Positions 1 to 8,422 of a DNA stretch of 45,247 nt are shown in pieces. Within the stretch, counting starts at the first letter, position 1. Each line of letters begins with the position of its first letter. The notes under the pieces were generated by a model. It saw only the letters and a program-made list of their open reading frames with translations, had not been told where the DNA came from and made no database searches. Where the stretch lies: positions 1 to 45,247 of the forward strand of contig PKCN01000078.1 of assembly GCA_002862205.1 (NCBI GenBank), written 5' to 3'. The position numbers and the translations under genes are program-made. Origin of the DNA: Planctomycetaceae bacterium (lineage in GTDB: Bacteria; Planctomycetota; Planctomycetia; Pirellulales; Pirellulaceae).

Positions 1-74
1 CGCTCAACCAATTTACGGAATCGACGAACAGCTTCTTGGATCGTTTCCCGATCGCGAACCACTAACTTGACCAT
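1..74 (-). CDS. rpsU: 30S ribosomal protein S21, N-terminal part (cut by window edge)
   Basis: The minus strand from the ATG at 74 reads [20 protein letters not shown] and continues KLVE to the window edge. This is the typical start of bacterial S21, a small basic protein of the 30S subunit platform involved in initiation. A GGAG Shine-Dalgarno stands five bases upstream of the ATG. Only 24 codons are inside the window. About 30 bases upstream of the start, in the probable leader, a small hairpin (TCCCT/AGGGA, loop TTGG, 106-119) can form; whether it has a role is unknown. The identification is by motif and is confident although partial. Confidence 0.85.
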   Translation of the reverse strand, partial: MVKLVVRDRETIQEAVRRFRKLVE

Positions 75-422
75 TTTTGCTCCGAATACATTGCCAGATC
101 ATGTCTCCCTTTGGAGGGATTTTCCTTTCAGGCAGGCCCTGTGCCGTACCACCGGACGCGAAGTCTAACGATCAGGCCACCCAAGTGGCAATGGCGGGAC
201 CGCGTTTCAGCCGTATTTCCCGTCGAAATTGCTCGTCAATTTGCCCTCGCCCTCAGTTCTAGCCCGTTTCGACTCGGTGCTTGGCGTGGTTGGCCGTTTT
301 TGAGGCCCTTGTTTTTGTCAGAGTCCCCTCATGGCTCACGCAAGCCAGAAGGGCTTGGAAACTCCCCTGCGGTGGCCATTTCGCAGTCCGATCGCTGAAT
401 TCGGCGTCCAAGCTTGACCGAT
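75..422. other. intergenic, leader of rpsU
   Basis: I see no convincing gene here; open frames on either strand have no recognisable composition. It holds the rpsU leader with a 5-bp hairpin at 106-119, and the space downstream of the 59-residue gene. Confidence 0.6.
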
Positions 423-602
423 TTAGACCAAGTCTTCGTCCAAATCGTCTTCCAGCGTTACCCCAAGACCACGAAGCACCTCCTGTAATTGGCTGTCTAA
501 AGCATCCAATTGCTCAAGAACATCGTCTTGACGTTGCTCCAGTTCGTTGAGGAGTTGACCTGGTTCGATATCCGCGACTTGAGATGTCTGTGTTGGCGAC
601 AT
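423..602 (-). CDS. small acidic protein, 59 residues, function unknown
   Basis: A complete frame runs from the ATG at 602 to TAA at 423. The product starts MSPTQTSQVADIEPGQLLNE and is dominated by a heptad-like Leu/Gln/Glu/Asp stretch (ELEQRQDDVLEQLDALDSQL) that should form a helix or short coiled coil. It ends in a very acidic tail (LEDDLDEDLV). No membrane segment and no cysteines are present. The composition looks like a genuine small protein rather than a chance frame. The Shine-Dalgarno is weak. It is on the same strand as and upstream of rpsU, about 350 bases away. I do not recognise a family; a coiled-coil adaptor is only a guess from composition. Confidence 0.6.
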   Translation of the reverse strand: MSPTQTSQVADIEPGQLLNELEQRQDDVLEQLDALDSQLQEVLRGLGVTLEDDLDEDLV

Positions 603-1167
603 GGTTACTTTGCTAGGTGGCCTGAGTGCTGCTCGGAGATCAACCCAGTGGCGGAGAATGGTTCAACGCTGCTGGAAAGCTCTCTACTGGACTCTTTGAA
701 TCGGTACGAATCGAATCCTTCACGAGTCAGCGTCCGGTCGCATCGGTCCGAGAAGTCAGGAAAGATGTGCGGCTCGGGGCGACAAATGCGGTCAGTCAGG
801 CCGTGAGGTGCGGTGAGCCCGCAACTTGCCGGCAGCTGCCTTCGAGCAAATAACCAACTGGCCAACTGAAAATGTGGCGAGTGTGAGATTTATTTTGCTT
901 GAGCGAGGCAGCAGGGCATTGATGGCGACAATCAGGGGGAGAGGGGGCCGTATCAGCGCGAGGCGGTCGTGGAAATCTATCCCTCGTTGTCCGTGCGTGC
1001 TCCTCGGCTGGCCACGGGATTGAATGCGACGCTGGCGATTGCCTTCAATTCACACAAAGCTATCAAAGCGATCTGGGCGGCTTCGCTCTTGCTGTTCGGG
1101 TGTCAGGTGGATAGTCTGCAAGACGGTTCAGAGAAGGAACGCGTTTATTGTCAGGGAGGGCAATCAC
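603..1167. other. intergenic, upstream of the NtrB-type kinase
   Basis: Divergent space between the small acidic gene (minus) and the sensor kinase (plus). Several frames of 60-115 codons cross it, but none has protein-like composition or a good start. A GGGAGGG Shine-Dalgarno for the kinase lies at 1154-1160. No clear sigma-70 or sigma-54 promoter could be picked by eye. Confidence 0.5.
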
Positions 1168-2862
1168 GTGTTGAAACGAACGTCGATCAGGACGAAGCTC
1201 ACATTTGCACTGACGTTTCTGGCAGGCTTTTCTTGCTTGCTCGTTTTCGCGGTTGTTTTTGCTCTGGGTGCTTACAACAGTCTGGCCTTGGAGCTGGTGC
1301 AGCATTCCCGTGAAGTGGAGCGGGCGAGCGATTTGCATATCACGGCTCACAAGTTGGTAGGCAGCTTTGGAAGCAAACTTGGGAGCGCGGAAGAGCATGG
1401 TTTGTTGCCTTCCAATTTTAGCGAGCATCCGTCGAGATTATTGATCGAATTGGAGTGGGATTTCGAATCATGTGGTGGCGCATTCGAGACTGATCTCGAG
1501 AAGTGTCGTGGTTTATCCAAATCGCGGTCGACTGATTTGCTGATGCCGGAACTCGAGCGTGGAGATCGACTCGCTGAGATTAAGAATCAGTTTGAGGCAT
1601 TCAAGCGGTTGGAACCGTTCAGTGGCGAGGTCAACTACAATTTAGGCTACAACCCGGAGAAGAAGGCCCGGATTGAAACTTCGCTTCGTTCATTGTTGGG
1701 AAAGAGTGAAAAATACGCTACAGCCACTCACGAGGCTTTCACTGTCTATAGTGACCAACTGCGGGCGCAGGCTCGCTTTTGGAGTTATGTGGCCTCGGTT
1801 TGCGCGATGGCCACTTTGGTATTGATCGCGATCTTTTTCTGGTTCTTCAATTCGTACATTGCCAAGCCGTTTCGTACATTGATCGACGGTTCGCGTTTGG
1901 TGGCTGGTGGTGAGTTCGATCATCGGATTGATCTGGGGACTGAGGATGAACTGAACGAATTGGCTCAAGCCATGAACCGGATGACGAATCGTTTTCAGAC
2001 CACCTTGGGAGAACTCCATGATACCTGCGAAGGGCTTGATCGTGAGGTCAAGGAACGAACTCGTGAGGTCATCCAGAATGAGCAGCTTGCGAGCGTCGGA
2101 TTTTTGGCTGCCGGTGTAGCACATGAAATCAACAATCCTTTGGCAACGATTGCCATGAGTTCCGAGGTGTTGCAATCGCGGTTGTCTGATTTAGCAATGC
2201 TGCCCGCTGAACAACGCGTGCTTGATGGCGAATTGCAGCATGAGTTGCCCAAGAATCTCCGACGGATCGAGGAAGAGGCTTATCGTTGCAAGGGAATCAC
2301 CGAAAAACTGCTCGACTTCAGCCGATTGAATGAATTGCAGCGTGCACCTGCCGACATCGTCCAGGTGGTCAGCGAAGTGGTGGAGATGGTCGGTCAATTG
2401 GGTGAGTTTCGCTGCAAAACACTTACCATGCATGCCTCGCAGGCTGTCGTAGCCGAGGTCAATCCACAGGAGATCCGTCAGGTGATTTTGAATTTAGTCA
2501 CCAATGCACTTGAGAGTGTGGATGCTGATGGCGCTGTCGATATCTATGTCGATACCCGGGGTAGCGAGGCTTCGGTGGTGGTTGAGGATACCGGATGCGG
2601 CATGGACAGTGAAACGAAGCGGCATTTGTTTGAGCCATTCTTTACACGTCGTCGGGATGGCACCGGTACCGGGTTGGGGTTGAGCATCAGTTATCGGATT
2701 GTTTCGAAGCATGGCGGATCGCTGGTCGCAGATAGCGATGGTCCGGGGTGCGGGTCAAGCATGGTATTGACGTTGCCACGCGTGGCATCGGAAGAAACAG
2801 GTAAGACATTAAGTCCAGTGGCACATGGGTTGAAGAATGAGTCGTATCAAACAATCAGTTGA
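1168..2862 (+). CDS. NtrB-type membrane sensor histidine kinase
   Basis: This 564-residue kinase starts at GTG 1168, chosen because GGGAGGG lies seven bases upstream and because the product then begins with a short basic stretch and a membrane helix (about 10-36). An extracytoplasmic region of about 180 residues follows, then a second helix (YVASVCAMATLVLIAIFFW), a HAMP domain (after SYIAKPFRTLIDG), a HisKA domain with phospho-acceptor His319 in GVAHEINNPLA, and a HATPase domain with the N box NLVTNALES, G1 box EDTGCGMD and G2 box GTGTGLGLS. The H box is of the NtrB/ZraS class that pairs with sigma-54 activators. Its last 26 bases overlap the start of the next gene, an NtrC-type activator, so the two are very likely a cognate pair. 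The signal sensed cannot be told from the sequence. A longer reading from an upstream ATG at 1024 is open but lacks a signal and a ribosome site. Confidence 0.9.
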   Translation: MLKRTSIRTKLTFALTFLAGFSCLLVFAVVFALGAYNSLALELVQHSREVERASDLHITAHKLVGSFGSKLGSAEEHGLLPSNFSEHPSRLLIELEWDFESCGGAFETDLEKCRGLSKSRSTDLLMPELERGDRLAEIKNQFEAFKRLEPFSGEVNYNLGYNPEKKARIETSLRSLLGKSEKYATATHEAFTVYSDQLRAQARFWSYVASVCAMATLVLIAIFFWFFNSYIAKPFRTLIDGSRLVAGGEFDHRIDLGTEDELNELAQAMNRMTNRFQTTLGELHDTCEGLDREVKERTREVIQNEQLASVGFLAAGVAHEINNPLATIAMSSEVLQSRLSDLAMLPAEQRVLDGELQHELPKNLRRIEEEAYRCKGITEKLLDFSRLNELQRAPADIVQVVSEVVEMVGQLGEFRCKTLTMHASQAVVAEVNPQEIRQVILNLVTNALESVDADGAVDIYVDTRGSEASVVVEDTGCGMDSETKRHLFEPFFTRRRDGTGTGLGLSISYRIVSKHGGSLVADSDGPGCGSSMVLTLPRVASEETGKTLSPVAHGLKNESYQTIS

Positions 2863-4222
2863 ACAACCATCGATGCGGATTCTGTTCGCTGACGATGAGC
2901 CGAATTTACAGGAATTGATGCGTATTGAATTGCCCAGAATGGGTTACACGGTAACGGTATGCCCCGATGGGTTGACCGCCGTAGCGGCATTGGAGAAAGA
3001 GCCATTCGACTGTTTGTTGGTTGATCTCGATATGCCCGGCCTCAGTGGGTTGGAAGTGATCAGCAGAGCGCGGGAATTGCGACCTGAAATCGAAGCCGTG
3101 GTGATGACTGGCAAGCCGAGTCAGGAAACGGCCATCGAAGCGTTGCGGTACCAGGTTTTTGATTATCTCACCAAACCCGCTCGCCTGGCGGTGATTTCCG
3201 GGATGCTGGGACGCGTCAATGAACGCCGTCATGCGCGTCGTCAACTCGCGGCGTTGCAGCACCGTCTGCGACGGGCCGAGGGAGATTCGCAGCTGATAGG
3301 TACTGGACCCGCGATGGAGTCTGTTCTGAAGCTGATTTCTAAAGTTGCCCCGACTGATAGTTCGGTGCTGATTCGCGGCGAAACGGGATGTGGTAAAGAA
3401 TTGGTCGCACGAGCACTGCACAATAGCAGTTTGCGGGCAGAACAGCCCATGGTCGCTGTGAACTGTGGCGCACTTCCCGAAAACCTCATCGAGAGCGAAT
3501 TGTTTGGCCACTGTCGTGGGGCATTCACCGGAGCGGATACCGCAAGGACTGGGCTCTTTGAAGTAGCCGACGGTGGTACCATCTTCCTTGATGAAATCGG
3601 TGAGTTGCCGCTGTCCATGCAGGCAAAGCTGCTAAGAGTTCTGGAAACCGGTGACATTCGACGTTTGGGGGACAATCAAACTGTCAACGTCAACGTGCGG
3701 CTGGTTTGCGCGACGCATCGTGATCTCGAAAAAATGGTCGAAGAGGGGACCTTTCGTGAAGACTTGATGTTTCGCATCAACACCTTCGAAATCGGTGTGC
3801 CCCCATTGCGAGAGCGGACCGAGGACATCCCCGTCTTGGCCAGGCACCTGCTGCGTCGACATCGCAGTGACGGTAGCGATGACGCGCTGTTCACCGATCT
3901 GGCAATGCAGGAATTGCAGGAGCATCAATGGCCCGGGAATGTCAGGGAGCTAGCCAATGTGATCGAGCATGCAGCGATTCTCTGTGACTCGATGCCAATC
4001 GGACACCATGATCTGCCAAGGCACTTTGGCAAACGTCAACTGAGAAAAGAAATTCGCGATGCAAGTCCCATGACGCTAAGAGAGCTGGAAGCGATTGCCA
4101 TCGAAAAGTCAGTGGAACGACATGATGGCAACAAGCCAGCCGTAGCCGCGGAATTGGGCGTCAGTCTGAAAACGCTCTACAACAAACTCAATGCTGCCGA
4201 AGAACGGCGGCAAGCTGGCTAG
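2837..4222 (+). CDS. NtrC-family sigma-54-dependent response regulator
   Basis: A 461-residue activator with all three NtrC domains. The receiver (about 13-130) has the acidic pair in FADDEPN, phospho-acceptor Asp63 in LVDLDMPG, and Lys113 in the LTKP motif. The AAA+ domain (about 150-390) has Walker A GETGCGKE (181-188), the sigma-54 contact loop GAFTGA (228-233) and Walker B TIFLDEIGE. A Fis-type helix-turn-helix closes the protein (AVAAELGVSLKTLYNKL). It should hydrolyse ATP to open sigma-54 promoters when phosphorylated by the kinase just upstream. The start used overlaps the kinase by 26 bases; an internal ATG at 2873 (MRILFADDEPN) fits the family start equally well. No target operon is obvious; the next gene is convergent. 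Confidence 0.93.
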   Translation: MSRIKQSVEQPSMRILFADDEPNLQELMRIELPRMGYTVTVCPDGLTAVAALEKEPFDCLLVDLDMPGLSGLEVISRARELRPEIEAVVMTGKPSQETAIEALRYQVFDYLTKPARLAVISGMLGRVNERRHARRQLAALQHRLRRAEGDSQLIGTGPAMESVLKLISKVAPTDSSVLIRGETGCGKELVARALHNSSLRAEQPMVAVNCGALPENLIESELFGHCRGAFTGADTARTGLFEVADGGTIFLDEIGELPLSMQAKLLRVLETGDIRRLGDNQTVNVNVRLVCATHRDLEKMVEEGTFREDLMFRINTFEIGVPPLRERTEDIPVLARHLLRRHRSDGSDDALFTDLAMQELQEHQWPGNVRELANVIEHAAILCDSMPIGHHDLPRHFGKRQLRKEIRDASPMTLRELEAIAIEKSVERHDGNKPAVAAELGVSLKTLYNKLNAAEERRQAG

Positions 4223-4231
4223 ATCCGTATC

Positions 4232-4329
4232 GGGCACCGGGCACTGGGCAGCGGGCACTGGGCAGCGGGCACCGGGCAGCGGGCAGCTGGCACCGGGCAC
4301 CGGGCACTGGGCAGCGGGCACTGGGCAGC
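4232..4329. repeat. 7-bp tandem array, 14 units of GGGCANY
   Basis: Fourteen consecutive 7-bp units, variants of GGGCACC, GGGCACT and GGGCAGC (one TGGCACC), fill the 120 bases between two convergent stop codons (4222 and 4344). On the minus strand it reads as repeats of GCCCGGT/GCCCAGT. The variant order is partly periodic over 14 bp. It has no dyad that would make a simple terminator. Confidence 0.9.
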
Positions 4330-4343
4330 AGATGCCCAACAGC

Positions 4344-5813
4344 TCACTGCTGATGCTTGTCAAACCAGCTTTGGACTTTCAGTCCACTGTGCTGTTGCTC
4401 TGGGATCCAACCGGCAAGTTCGCGTTTGATGCTGAGATGGTCCGGTGAGTTGGCAAGGTTCTTCCACTCGTGAGGATCGCTCGCGTGATCATACAATTCT
4501 TCAGATCCGTCTTCGTATCGAATGTATCGCCAACGTTGGGTGCGGATTGCTGTATTGCCCGCACCGTAGGAAGAGATCGCAGGAGAGCGTTTTTCGTTGG
4601 GGTCAGCCAGTTGCGGCTTGATTGATTTACCATCGAGGTGATCGGGTATCGGTAGCCCAGCAAGGTCAACCAGAGTGGGGTAGACATCAATCAGGCTGAC
4701 AGGTTGCATGCAGACGGATCCGGGTTTGACGTTTGCCGCACGAACCATGAATGGAATGCGAGTGGTTTGCTCCCAAAGCGCACCCTTGCACCAGTGCTTC
4801 TTTTCACCCAAGTGCCAGCCGTGATCACTGACCAGCATTACAATGGTCTCTCGACCACGCGGGTTCTTGTCCAGTGCATCGAGGAAACGGCCAATCTGTC
4901 GATCAACAAAGGCAACGGAGGCTTGGTAGGCCTGAATCGTCGAATCCCATTCCTGGCTCGCAACAATGTGCTCGTGATCGCTCAGGCCGGTTTGAGTCGT
5001 GCCCTCCCCGGTTTTGCGAGAGTGCAACGCCTTGTGGGCGTGACTTCTTGCCAGACGCTTCGCAAAGGCGGGCATGTCATCCCAGTCGTTTGTGGTCGGT
5101 TCCAGTGGCCTTTGGATCGTGTCAATCGGGAACTGCTCGAAGTATTCTGCAGGAACTTGCAATGGGCGGTGAGGGCGGAAAAATCCAACCGACATGAAAA
5201 GTGGTTGTTTTGATTTCCGATTCCATTGCTGGACAGCCCACTGAGCGACCTTGTAGTCACTCATCTGCTCGTCCACAGCATCCAGAGCATAACCGTCGCT
5301 GGGTGGTTTGCCACCGCCGAATTTGTCTTCACCTGCGGGAGGCTTTGGGTCTCGGGGACGCCGCAATAGGGAGTCGCCCCGGTTGCCAGGACCGCCATGG
5401 TGGACCTTGCCACCACTGGCAACCCGGTAGCCGTGGTCTTGAAAAAACTGTTGCATCGACGGTGTGGTGACGTCTTCCTCGCCTTGGAACCTGGCGTTGA
5501 AATACGTGCCCGTTCGGAAGGGGTAGATCCCATGATTCAGGCTGGTGCGAGACGGACGGCATTGAGGAGCATTGCAATAAGCCTGAGGAAAAAGCATCCC
5601 ACTTGAGGCCAAAGCATCAATGTTGGGAGACTTTGCATCAGAGTGCCCCTGCAGGCATCCCAGCCAATCGTTCAGATCGTCCACAATGATGAACACAATG
5701 TCTGGCTGTGGTTCCGCCGCGGGGGTGTTGGTAACGCAGATAGCCATAATCAATACTACAAGCGTTGCGGCAAGCGTTCTACAACCTTCGTGTTGCAGCG
5801 TGTCTTTGGGCAT
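4344..5813 (-). CDS. exported sulfatase, iduronate-2-sulfatase-like
   Basis: From the ATG at 5813 the product has 489 residues with a signal peptide (hydrophobic core AATLVVLIMAICV, likely cut after TNTPAA). Mature sequence begins with the sulfatase metal site FIIVDDLND (Asp45, Asp46). The formylglycine signature is CRPSR, with Cys85 as the residue converted by the formylglycine-generating enzyme. Further typical blocks are GGKVHHGG, GFFRPHRP, MLVSDHGWHLGEKKHWCKG and the C-terminal RTQRWRYIRYEDG. The KVxH and FxRPHxP blocks put it in the iduronate-2-sulfatase-like branch. Such enzymes hydrolyse sulfate esters of algal or animal polysaccharides in the periplasm. An in-frame ATG at 5912 adds 33 residues that would mask the signal peptide. 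No maturase or glycoside hydrolase is adjacent. Confidence 0.92.
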   Translation of the reverse strand: MPKDTLQHEGCRTLAATLVVLIMAICVTNTPAAEPQPDIVFIIVDDLNDWLGCLQGHSDAKSPNIDALASSGMLFPQAYCNAPQCRPSRTSLNHGIYPFRTGTYFNARFQGEEDVTTPSMQQFFQDHGYRVASGGKVHHGGPGNRGDSLLRRPRDPKPPAGEDKFGGGKPPSDGYALDAVDEQMSDYKVAQWAVQQWNRKSKQPLFMSVGFFRPHRPLQVPAEYFEQFPIDTIQRPLEPTTNDWDDMPAFAKRLARSHAHKALHSRKTGEGTTQTGLSDHEHIVASQEWDSTIQAYQASVAFVDRQIGRFLDALDKNPRGRETIVMLVSDHGWHLGEKKHWCKGALWEQTTRIPFMVRAANVKPGSVCMQPVSLIDVYPTLVDLAGLPIPDHLDGKSIKPQLADPNEKRSPAISSYGAGNTAIRTQRWRYIRYEDGSEELYDHASDPHEWKNLANSPDHLSIKRELAGWIPEQQHSGLKVQSWFDKHQQ

Positions 5814-5951
5814 GGATCGCTCTTGTGTCTTCGTGTCGTGTGTGATTGAGAGTGGTGATACAGTCACGGGAAAGCCGAGGCGTAAATGGTTCGAGGATTC
5901 TGGCAATGTCACAACCCGCGTCGCTCAGCCAAAGTACCCGGTTCACCATGG

Positions 5952-6131
5952 TCAGGTCGAATTCGCCCACAATGACCAGTCGTCGTGAACTGCGAGCGTT
6001 GATGGAATCAATTTCCCGTGGGCAACCAGTTGCTTTCCCGCAGATCACCGGCGGTTTGGGCTGAGTCCCACGGTTTGTCCGAACTGATTCAGATACCAGT
6101 GCTGCTGGGCAAAGTCTTGCAGAATGCTCAT
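5952..6131 (-). pseudogene. possible GYF-like domain remnant interrupted by TGA
   Basis: Reading the minus strand from the ATG at 6131, one frame gives MSILQDFAQQHWYLNQFGQT then VGLSPNRR, an in-frame TGA at 6045-6047, then SAGKQLVAHGKLIPSTLAVH DDWSLWANST and a second stop at 5952. Apart from the internal TGA this follows the pattern of a GYF_2-type domain (WY...G..VGP......LV..GKL.P.TLV......W), which is common in planctomycetes. The residues just around the stop fit poorly, suggesting a small insertion or a pair of compensating shifts. It may be a decayed gene or a sequencing error. The same frame continues upstream through the 15-bp repeat array. Family assignment is by pattern only. Confidence 0.35.
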
Positions 6132-6151
6132 TGTACCGTTCGTTTGGTTAT

Positions 6152-6236
6152 CGCGTGAATGGGTGTCGCGTGAATCGTTACCTCGTGAATCGTTACCTCG
6201 TGAATCGTTACCGCGTGAATCGTTACCGCGTGCACC
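6152..6236. repeat. 15-bp tandem array (CGCGTGAATCGTTAC), about 5.6 copies
   Basis: Copies start at 6152, 6167, 6182, 6197, 6212 and 6227; the first and last are degenerate. It lies 64 bases beyond the stop of the hybrid kinase. Because the unit is 15 bp the minus-strand frame stays open through it as a five-residue repeat (RGNDS), in frame with the GYF-like remnant. Confidence 0.9.
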
Positions 6237-6299
6237 TTTTCCAGTTGACGAACGGAATGGAGTGCAATTCACTGATTGCTGCCAGATTGGCGAGGTTCG

Positions 6300-7946
6300 T
6301 CAGTTCCGAATTGCGTCGATCACTTCTCGAATCCGATTTGGCTCAGTTGGCTTCGCGATGCAGTGAGAGAAGCCAAACGTTTTGTAACGGTCGACTTCGG
6401 CATTGGTGACGCTGGCGGTGACAGCGACGATCGGCGTTTCCTCGGACCCGCGTTTCTTTTCGATGTTCCGGATCTCGGACGCCGCCGCAATGCCATCCAT
6501 CACGGGCATGTGAATGTCCATCAGAATAAGGTCAAATTGCCCTTCATTGAATGCCTCAATGGCCTGTTTGCCATCGCATGCCATGGCCACGTTCACATTC
6601 ATCTTCTTGAGAATATGTGAGAGGACAAGTCGATTCACCTCGCCATCTTCGACCGCCAGGATTCGGATCGGTGCCGCTGCGTAGTCTGCTGCGTAGTCTG
6701 CTGTGTCAGAGTTTTCGGTGCATCGCGGCGCTGTGACTGCTGACGGCTGATCTTGTGTCGTTTGTGGCAGCTTTACAATGATTTCAAAAGACGTTCCTTT
6801 GCTGAATTCACTCTCGACGGCAATGCTACCTTGCATCAACTGGGTCAGAGTTTTGGCGATCGTGAGACCAAGTCCTGTTCCTCCGTAGCGACGCGTGGTA
6901 GTCGCGTCTGCCTGGCTAAACGGAGCGAACACTTTTTTGGTTTGTTCTTCTGTCATGCCGATCCCGGTGTCGGTGACAACGAAGTGCACGCGCGCGGGAT
7001 CGTTGCCGGTGTTTTCTTGCGCAGGGTTGCGGCAGTTGTTGCAGGTAAATGTTCCTGTCACACGTCCGGTGGACGTGAATTTGATCGCATTGTCGAGCAG
7101 GTTGTTGAGGATTTGGAGCAGTCGAACAGGATCGCCTGACCGTTCAGAATGCATATGTTCGCATCCTGTGATTTTCAGTGCGAGGCCTTTGGTTGTAGCG
7201 TTCGCGGAGTGCAGGCTTTGTAGTTCTTCGATTTGCTCACTGATGCGGAACCGAGAGTTCTCGAGCTCAATTCGGCCTGCCTCAACTTTTGACAGATCAA
7301 GAATGTCATTGAGGATTCGCAGCAGGGACTCGCCTGATTGTTGGATCACGCTGACCCATTCCCTCTGCTCATTCGTTAAGTTGGTTTCGGTCAGCATGTT
7401 CACCATCCCCAAAATGCCATTCATCGGTGTCCTGATTTCGTGGCTCATGTTGGCGAGGAAGTTGGTTTTCGCTGCACTCGCTCGCTCAGCGTTTTCCTTT
7501 GCTGTCAGCAGCTTTGCCTCGTCCCGCTTTTTGTCCGTGATGTCGCGTGTGATCGCGACCATCTCAGTCACGGTGTCAGGATCTTTATCGCCATAGACGG
7601 GGGCAGCGGTCTGTTCCATCCAGCGTTGTTCGCCGCATGGTGAATTGCAGCGGAACTGCCACGCCACTGTTTCTCCTTGAAAGACAGAGGACATGTGCTG
7701 CTGGTAGGTTGGCCAGTCCTTTGCATCCACCATCATGGACAGGTGGGTGCCGCGAACCTGTTCGACATCGGTCGCCCCAATCATTTTCAAACCAGCTGGG
7801 TTCAGATCGATGAGTCGGCCCTCAGCGTTCACTGTTTTCACGCACTCTGGTTCCGATTCAAGAATCGTCCGGAGCCGAGCGGCTGTCATTTCGGGGCTGG
7901 CAAAGGCTGGATTTGCGCCAGCGTTCGTTTGAGATGGATGGCTCAT
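6300..7946 (-). CDS. soluble hybrid histidine kinase, PAS-HisKA-HATPase-receiver
   Basis: This 548-residue protein has no membrane segment or signal peptide and should be cytoplasmic. A PAS domain (about 20-135, with the PAC end MVAITRDITDKK) precedes a short linker and HisKA with His169 in FLANMSHEIRTPMNGILG. HATPase follows (DTGIGM, FAPFSQAD, RYGGTGLGLTI) and a C-terminal receiver with acidic residues VEDGEVNR, phospho-acceptor Asp477 in LMDIHMPVMDG and Lys in IAKP. The layout is that of ArcB/BarA-like phosphorelay kinases without an HPt domain, so a separate HPt protein is expected elsewhere. A linker before the receiver contains a 12-bp in-frame duplication (ADYAADYAA). The promoter side carries a 17-bp tandem array. 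Confidence 0.93.
   Translation of the reverse strand: MSHPSQTNAGANPAFASPEMTAARLRTILESEPECVKTVNAEGRLIDLNPAGLKMIGATDVEQVRGTHLSMMVDAKDWPTYQQHMSSVFQGETVAWQFRCNSPCGEQRWMEQTAAPVYGDKDPDTVTEMVAITRDITDKKRDEAKLLTAKENAERASAAKTNFLANMSHEIRTPMNGILGMVNMLTETNLTNEQREWVSVIQQSGESLLRILNDILDLSKVEAGRIELENSRFRISEQIEELQSLHSANATTKGLALKITGCEHMHSERSGDPVRLLQILNNLLDNAIKFTSTGRVTGTFTCNNCRNPAQENTGNDPARVHFVVTDTGIGMTEEQTKKVFAPFSQADATTTRRYGGTGLGLTIAKTLTQLMQGSIAVESEFSKGTSFEIIVKLPQTTQDQPSAVTAPRCTENSDTADYAADYAAAPIRILAVEDGEVNRLVLSHILKKMNVNVAMACDGKQAIEAFNEGQFDLILMDIHMPVMDGIAAASEIRNIEKKRGSEETPIVAVTASVTNAEVDRYKTFGFSHCIAKPTEPNRIREVIDAIRN
6676..6699. repeat. 12-bp in-frame duplication inside the hybrid kinase
   Basis: GCTGCGTAGTCT occurs twice in a row and encodes ADYA-ADYA in the linker between the catalytic domain and the receiver. 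The unit is a multiple of three, so the frame is kept. Confidence 0.8.
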
Positions 7947-7983
7947 TTGCTCAATTGACTTTACAAAATGCTTGACTTTACAG

Positions 7984-8050
7984 GGTGCTGCGGAAAACGA
8001 GGTGCTGCGGAAAACGAGGTGCTGCGGAAAACGAGGTGCTGCGGAAAATG
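7984..8050. repeat. 17-bp tandem array (GGTGCTGCGGAAAACGA), 4 copies
   Basis: Near-perfect copies start at 7984, 8001, 8018 and 8035; only the end of the last diverges. The array begins 38 bases upstream of the start codon of the hybrid kinase (7946, minus), in its leader or promoter. Confidence 0.9.
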
Positions 8051-8422
8051 GGGTACGTCCCGTGCTGTTGCTCGCTGAAGGTGAGTTCTGGTTTCATCCG
8101 TGATGCCGCGGACTGAACCGCGTGCGATCTCGCCCTCGGGGGCACTTCATCTCCCCAAATTGATGTTTTTCTGCAAGTCCTGCTCGCTCTGATGCTCGGG
8201 GCGAGCGCCCCTGAGGCACACTAGGTTTGGGACAATCCTCGGTTTGCCTTGAGACCAGAAAGAGACTTTAGACGGTTGGTAAGAGTTCATCGCGATTTGC
8301 CTGGATGCAAGCGTGAAGAAGTGAATCGGTAGAATTCAGGAAATCAGGGATTTTCCGGTGTCAATGGTCTGCCGTGACGGCGGGCGGTAGTGGGATTTGA
8401 TTGTTATCGGGTGTCCTTTGGG
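8051..8422. other. intergenic between two minus-strand genes
   Basis: No gene seen. A GC-rich imperfect inverted repeat (CTCGGGGC ... GCCCCTGAG) lies near 8193-8213, 210 bases past the aminotransferase stop; without a T-run it is only a weak terminator candidate. Confidence 0.5.

Noticed and set aside
605-865. 86-codon minus-strand frame left of the sensor kinase
   Set aside because: No ribosome site, no family features; Ser/Arg-rich as chance frames are in this GC range.
5779-6048. 89-codon minus-strand frame upstream of the sulfatase
   Set aside because: It overlaps the sulfatase signal peptide and has no recognisable composition; the neighbouring frame with a GYF-like pattern is more convincing.
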